From positions 68,779-104,473 of the forward strand of contig NZ_AOMF01000166.1 in NCBI RefSeq assembly GCF_000336715.1: a DNA stretch of 35,695 bases. The letters run 5' to 3'. The position numbers and the translations under genes were made by a program. Of the stretch, positions 32,406 to 35,695 are shown piece after piece; the stretch's first letter is position 1; the number at the start of each line of letters is the position of its first letter. The DNA comes from Halococcus thailandensis JCM 13552 (GTDB lineage: Archaea > Halobacteriota > Halobacteria > Halobacteriales > Halococcaceae). Under the pieces are notes generated by a model. That model was not told the DNA's origin and did no database searches. It worked only from the letters and a program-made list of their open reading frames with translations.

Positions 32406-33557
32406 TCAGACCCGTTCGATCAGCGTGGCGATCCCCTGGCCGAAGCCGATACACATCGTACACAGCCCGTAGCGGCCGTCACACGCGTCGAGCTGGTAGG
32501 GCAGTTTGCCGAGGAGTGCCGCACCGGTCGCGCCGAGCGGATGGCCGTGGGCGATCGCGCCACCCCAGACGTTCGTCCGGTCCCACTCGGCACCCGTCTC
32601 GTTGAGCCACGCCGCGACGACCGACGCGAACGCCTCGTTGACCTCGAAGCGATCGATGTCGGACACCGTCACGTCGTTCGCGTCGAGCAGTTCGTTCGTA
32701 GCCGGGATCGGTCCCGTGAGCATCGTCACGGGATCGACGCCGACGACGTGAGTGTCGACGATTCTGGCCATCGGTTCCCAGCCGAACCGCTCGCACGCCT
32801 CGCCGCTTGCGACCAGCGTCGCCGCCGCACCATCGACGATCCCCGAGGCATTGCCGGCGTGGATCACTCCCTCACCCTCTTCGCGAAACGCCAGCGGGAG
32901 CCCGCCGAGCGTCTCCACGTCCGTCCCCGGACGCGGGTGTTCGTCCGCTTCGACGTGGGTCGTTTCCCCATCAAGTTCCACGTCGACGGGCACCACCTGG
33001 TCATCGTAGTGGCCGGCGTCCGCGGCGTCGGCCCAGCGGTTCTGCGAATCGACGGCGATCTCGTCGAGATCGTTCCGGGAGAACCCCCACTCCTCGGCGA
33101 TCCGTTCGGCACCCTCACCCTGTGTGGTGAGTTCGTCGAAATACTCGAAGTAGGTGTCGGTGAGACTACTGCCGGCCGATCCCATCGGGACTCGGGTCAT
33201 GTGCTCGACCCCGCCCGCGACGAGAACGTCGTGAAAGCCCGCACGGATCTGGCCCGCCGCGAAGTTGATCGACTGCTGGCCCGACCCACACATTCGGTCG
33301 AGCTGCACGCCCGGCACGTCGTCGCCCCAGCCGGCCACCATCGGCGCGATCCGCGCGATGTTGTTGGCCTGTTCGTCCACCGGGTCCACACAGCCGTAGA
33401 TCACGTCCTCGATGTCGTCGGGCCCTGAGAACCCGTTGCGCTCTTCGAGCCGTTCCAGCGGTATCGCCGCGAGGTCCTGTGGATGGGTGTCTCGAAACGA
33501 GCCACCGTGCTTGCCGAACGGGGTCCGCACCGCGTCGACGACGTACGCTTCTGGCAT
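32406..33557 (-). CDS. Acetyl-CoA C-acyltransferase (thiolase)
   Basis: The 383-aa product is a thiolase, cleaving 3-ketoacyl-CoA with CoA or condensing two acetyl-CoA. The nucleophile C90 lies in LDRMCGSGQQS, NEAF is the substrate-positioning motif, HGHPLGATG holds the catalytic histidine, and CTMCIGFGQG the second catalytic cysteine. Length and motif order are normal for the degradative type. It converges with the acyl-CoA dehydrogenase upstream of it on the other strand, which fits a beta-oxidation role but does not prove shared regulation. A TATA-like GATAAGCCC on the minus strand is 26 nt from the ATG. Confidence 0.93.
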   Translation of the reverse strand: MPEAYVVDAVRTPFGKHGGSFRDTHPQDLAAIPLERLEERNGFSGPDDIEDVIYGCVDPVDEQANNIARIAPMVAGWGDDVPGVQLDRMCGSGQQSINFAAGQIRAGFHDVLVAGGVEHMTRVPMGSAGSSLTDTYFEYFDELTTQGEGAERIAEEWGFSRNDLDEIAVDSQNRWADAADAGHYDDQVVPVDVELDGETTHVEADEHPRPGTDVETLGGLPLAFREEGEGVIHAGNASGIVDGAAATLVASGEACERFGWEPMARIVDTHVVGVDPVTMLTGPIPATNELLDANDVTVSDIDRFEVNEAFASVVAAWLNETGAEWDRTNVWGGAIAHGHPLGATGAALLGKLPYQLDACDGRYGLCTMCIGFGQGIATLIERV

Positions 33558-33578
33558 GGTCCCCAGTCGTCCCAGACG

Positions 33579-33587
33579 GGCTTATCG
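33579..33587 (-). promoter_or_regulatory. TATA box of the thiolase gene
   Basis: CGATAAGCC on the minus strand is centred 26 nt from the ATG at 33557. Confidence 0.55.
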
Positions 33588-33616
33588 TTTTGGACGGTCG
33601 ATCGTTATATTCCGAG

Positions 33617-33787
33617 ATGTGGCCGCACCTGTTTAGGTTGGAGGTTAAGCACTACGCCGTCGAAACGCTCGCGCAACGCTATCTCGTGGACTTTGCGGCC
33701 AGGTTCACGGATCACATTGAGGAATTCGAACTCATCAGGGAGCTATCTATCCGAAAATCGCTCACCGAGATGTTCGCGGGAAAATAG
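33617..33787 (+). CDS. 56-aa hypothetical ORF next to tRNA-Val, possible remnant
   Basis: The product reads MWPHLFRLEVKHYAVET, then LAQRYLVDFAARFTDHIEEF and ELIRELSIRKSLTEMFAGK. I do not recognise a family. It uses AGG three times in 56 codons and has a lower third-position GC than its neighbours, so it looks foreign or decayed. Its stop codon abuts the 3' end of the tRNA-Val gene on the other strand, a place where integrating elements often insert, but no second copy of the tRNA end is visible. A frame extension upstream would be antisense to the thiolase start and is rejected. Confidence 0.45.
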   Translation: MWPHLFRLEVKHYAVETLAQRYLVDFAARFTDHIEEFELIRELSIRKSLTEMFAGK

Positions 33788-33862
33788 TGGGTTCGGGCGG
33801 ATTTGAACCGCCGGCCTCCTCCATGTCAAGGAGGTGTCATAACCAGCCTAGACCACGAACCC
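33788..33862 (-). tRNA. tRNA-Val (GAC anticodon)
   Basis: On the minus strand the acceptor GGGTTCG (33862 inward) pairs with CGAACCC, with discriminator A at 33788. The anticodon stem CCTCC/GGAGG holds loop TTGACAT with anticodon GAC (valine). The T arm is GGCGG-TTCAAAT-CCGCC and the D-arm has TGGTCTAGG and GGTTATGACA. The CCA end is not encoded. It is 75 nt with a normal variable loop and no intron. An AT-rich CAATTAGGC lies about 31 nt upstream. Confidence 0.95.
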
Positions 33863-33949
33863 TTGCTCTACCCACAGTTCCGCCGCGGGCCTAATTGAAG
33901 GTTTCGGAACGAGGGCACGATGTGAAATCGCTGACGGTAGATTTAAGCC

Positions 33950-34009
33950 GATGTACGAACTTGTGCATTACAACGCGAATCAGTACATCCTCACATGCAA
34001 GAGTACATC
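33950..34009 (+). promoter_or_regulatory. trpD promoter with three TGTACA-like boxes
   Basis: TATA-like GCATTACAA (33965-33973) is centred about 25 nt from the trpD ATG. Around it are TGTACG at 33952-33957 and AGTACA at 33982-33987 and 34002-34007, each one base off TGTACA, the box bound by the archaeal tryptophan repressor TrpY. Their starts are 30 and 20 nt apart, close to whole helical turns. The last box lies inside the first codons of trpD and may be coincidental. Confidence 0.4.
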
Positions 34010-35014
34010 GCACGGGTGGCCGACGGCGAGGATCTCTCGCGATCGGCCGCGCGCACGGCGGCCACGGAGATCTTCGAGGGGGCGACCGAGGCACAGATGG
34101 GAGCGCTGCTCGCGGCGCTGCGGACGAAAGGCGAGACGGAGACCGAGATCGCTGGCTTCGCCCAGGGCATGAGCGCGGCCGCACGCACGATCGAACCCGA
34201 CTGCCGGCCGCTCGTCGACACCTGCGGGACGGGCGGCGACGATCACGACACGATCAACGTCTCGACGGCGAGCGCAGTCGTCGCGGCCGGCGCGGGTGTC
34301 AACGTCGCCAAACACGGCAACTACTCGGTTTCCTCCTCGTCGGGCAGCGCCGACGTGCTCCGCGAGCTCGGCGTGGATATCGACGCCGAACCCACGGACG
34401 TCGAGGCGGCCATCGAGCGCCAGGGGATCGGGTTCATGCTCGCGCCGGTGTTCCACCCCGCGATGAAGGCGGTCATCGGCCCGCGCAAGGAGCTCGGCGC
34501 GCGGACGATCTTCAACGTGCTCGGCCCGCTGACGAACCCGGCGAGCGCGGACGCACAGGTCGTCGGCGTCTACGATCCCGATCTCGTCCCAGTGCTCGCC
34601 CGTGCGCTCGCCCAGCTCGGCGTCGATCGCGCGCTCGTCGTCCACGGCTCCGGCATGGACGAGATCTGTATCCACGGCGAGACGCGCGTCGCCGAAGTCC
34701 GCGACACGGAGACCGAGGAGTACACGCTAACGCCCGAAGAACTCGATCTCGATACGGCCCCCGTCGCGGCGGTCGCTGGCGGCACGCCCACCGAGAACGC
34801 CGCCGACCTCCGTGGGGTCGTCACCGGCGAGATCGAGGGCCCGAAGCGCGACATCGTGCTCGCGAACGCCGGCGCGGCGGTGTACGTCGCCGGCATCGCC
34901 GACAGTATTCAGGACGGCGTCGAACACGCTCGCGAGGCGATCGACGCCGATCGTGCCCGTGAAAAACTCGCCGCGCTGCGCACGGCCGAGGCGGTCGCGG
35001 GCGAGGGACGATGA
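33995..35014 (+). CDS. trpD: Anthranilate phosphoribosyltransferase
   Basis: The 339-aa product transfers the phosphoribosyl group of PRPP to anthranilate in tryptophan synthesis. Signatures: VDTCGTGGDDHDTINVSTASA (PRPP/Mg site), KHGNYSVSSSSGSADVLRELG (anthranilate site), and GARTIFNVLGPLTNPA. Helical N-terminal part (about 1-65) and alpha/beta C-terminal domain are in normal order and length. The start ATG is 25 nt from a TATA-like element. The gene is first in an operon: trpF overlaps its stop by 4 nt (ATGA). Confidence 0.95.
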   Translation: MQEYIARVADGEDLSRSAARTAATEIFEGATEAQMGALLAALRTKGETETEIAGFAQGMSAAARTIEPDCRPLVDTCGTGGDDHDTINVSTASAVVAAGAGVNVAKHGNYSVSSSSGSADVLRELGVDIDAEPTDVEAAIERQGIGFMLAPVFHPAMKAVIGPRKELGARTIFNVLGPLTNPASADAQVVGVYDPDLVPVLARALAQLGVDRALVVHGSGMDEICIHGETRVAEVRDTETEEYTLTPEELDLDTAPVAAVAGGTPTENAADLRGVVTGEIEGPKRDIVLANAGAAVYVAGIADSIQDGVEHAREAIDADRAREKLAALRTAEAVAGEGR

Positions 35015-35655
35015 CTCGTACGAAACTTTGCGGGCTGACCCGCGAGCGCGATCTCGACGCCGCCATCGACGCCGGCGCGGACATGGTCGGGGTCGTCTCG
35101 CGAGTGCCGATCGAGACGCCGCGCGAACTTGCGCCAGATCGTGCTGCCGCGCTCGTCGATCGGATTCCCGACTCCGTCACGAGCGTGCTCGTCACGATGC
35201 CCGAAACGCCGGACGAGGGCGCAGCGCTCGTCGAACGAGTCGCGCCCGACGCCATCCAGGTCCACGGCTGCTCGCCGGCCGAGATCGAGGAGCTCTCGGA
35301 ACGCATCGCCGTCCCGGTGATCGCCGGCGTCGATGCGGTCGACGACGATCTCGACGACTACGCGACCGTCACCGACGCGCTCGTACTCGATTCGACCGAC
35401 GAGCAGGGTGCGGGCGGCACCGGCGAGACGCACGACTGGGCGCGCGCCCGGAAAATCGTCGCCGACCTCGACGCTCCCGTCCTGCTCGCCGGCGGCCTCA
35501 CGCCCGAGAACGTCGCCAGCGCGGTCGAGACGGTCGCACCGTTCGGCGTGGACGTATCGAGCGGGATCGAGGACCAGCAGGGTACGGGCACCAAAGACCA
35601 CGCGAAACTCCAGAGATTCGTCGCGCGTGTCAGCGGGGAGCCGCTGCGCGCATGA
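35011..35655 (+). CDS. trpF: Phosphoribosylanthranilate isomerase
   Basis: The 214-aa product isomerises phosphoribosylanthranilate to the deoxyribulose form, the step after TrpD. The catalytic cysteine C7 is in TKLCGLTRERDLDAAIDAGAD, the phosphate-binding end is PVLLAGGLTPENVASAVE and GVDVSSGIE, and the catalytic aspartate is likely that of LVLDSTDEQG. It is a short, normal-length (beta/alpha)8 TrpF. It overlaps trpD by 4 nt, and a following gene starts within its stop, so it sits in the middle of a translationally coupled operon. Confidence 0.95.
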   Translation: MTRTKLCGLTRERDLDAAIDAGADMVGVVSRVPIETPRELAPDRAAALVDRIPDSVTSVLVTMPETPDEGAALVERVAPDAIQVHGCSPAEIEELSERIAVPVIAGVDAVDDDLDDYATVTDALVLDSTDEQGAGGTGETHDWARARKIVADLDAPVLLAGGLTPENVASAVETVAPFGVDVSSGIEDQQGTGTKDHAKLQRFVARVSGEPLRA

Positions 35656-35662
35656 GTGACAC
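35652..35662 (+). CDS. Start of next trp-operon gene (truncated, likely trpE)
   Basis: An ATG at 35652 overlaps the trpF stop (ATGA) and reads M-S-D before the sequence turns into library adapter at about 35663. In haloarchaea the gene after trpD-trpF is often trpE, but only three codons remain, so the identity is a guess from context. Confidence 0.3.
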
Positions 35663-35695
35663 CTGTCTCTTATACACATCTCTGAGCGGGCTGGC
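35663..35695. other. Sequencing adapter: Tn5 mosaic end plus 454 adapter B
   Basis: 35663-35681 reads CTGTCTCTTATACACATCT, the 19-bp Tn5 mosaic end used in transposase libraries. 35682-35695 reads CTGAGCGGGCTGGC, the start of the reverse complement of the 454 adapter B. The two together are the library junction, not organism DNA. A minus-strand frame starting here begins M-C-I-R-D-R, the usual spurious product of this adapter. Confidence 0.97.

Noticed and set aside
33788-33862. Attachment site in the tRNA-Val gene
   Set aside because: No repeat of the tRNA 3' end and no integrase gene are visible, so no att site can be called.
34909-35679. Minus-strand 256-aa frame starting M-C-I-R-D-R
   Set aside because: It begins in the adapter and is antisense to trpD and trpF.

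Overview
The window is GC-rich, with acidic predicted proteins and a TATA-like element about 25-29 nt upstream of most chosen start codons, the pattern of leaderless archaeal transcripts. Together with 20S proteasome subunits, aMBF1, a cox cluster, a lycopene-cyclase half protein and a large share of acidic residues, this indicates an extremely halophilic archaeon (class Halobacteria). I cannot fix the genus. The last 33 bases are not genomic: they are a Tn5 mosaic end plus part of a 454 library adapter, so the window ends at a draft contig end.

Layout. 1-266: structured intergenic repeat. 267-5436: aMBF1, an acyl-CoA dehydrogenase, a HAD phosphatase, a small membrane protein, an LLM flavin oxidoreductase, and overlapping psmA-psmB. 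5591-7979: panB, a second copy of the intergenic repeat, a PP-loop CysD/PAPS-reductase-like enzyme and a small membrane protein. 8043-14931: mostly minus-strand housekeeping genes: aldo/keto reductase, SdpI-like protein, cysteine synthase, AbrB-PhoU regulator, ATP-NAD kinase family protein, CinA-like protein and NDH-2-like dehydrogenase, with a 39-aa membrane protein on the plus strand. 15073-21226: plus-strand TrkA-N/DHH phosphoesterase, CBS-ParB protein, a mutase with isobutyryl-CoA mutase signature residues, and acetyl-CoA synthetase. 21395-26188: UspA protein and a cytochrome oxidase neighbourhood (coxA, coxC and several small membrane proteins, including a 29-aa one). 26291-33557: four-CBS/HPF-like fusion, lycopene cyclase domain protein, iron-ADH-family protein, two-gene lipoate ligase, cold-shock-like protein, second acyl-CoA dehydrogenase and thiolase. 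33617-35662: a small odd ORF, tRNA-Val(GAC), and the start of a trpD-trpF operon.

How they fit. Two acyl-CoA dehydrogenases, a thiolase, an acetyl-CoA synthetase, a lipoate ligase pair and the mutase suggest acyl-CoA and branched-chain amino-acid catabolism feeding acetyl-CoA and the respiratory chain (NDH-2-like enzyme and cox genes). The genes are not one operon; most have their own promoter.

I saw no CRISPR array, insertion sequence, prophage or recognisable defence system. The most interesting items are the mutase whose residues contradict a methylmalonyl-CoA mutase label, the two-copy modular intergenic repeat with covarying stems, the CBS fusions to ParB-like and HPF-like domains, the very small membrane proteins with good promoters, and possible TrpY-type boxes before trpD.
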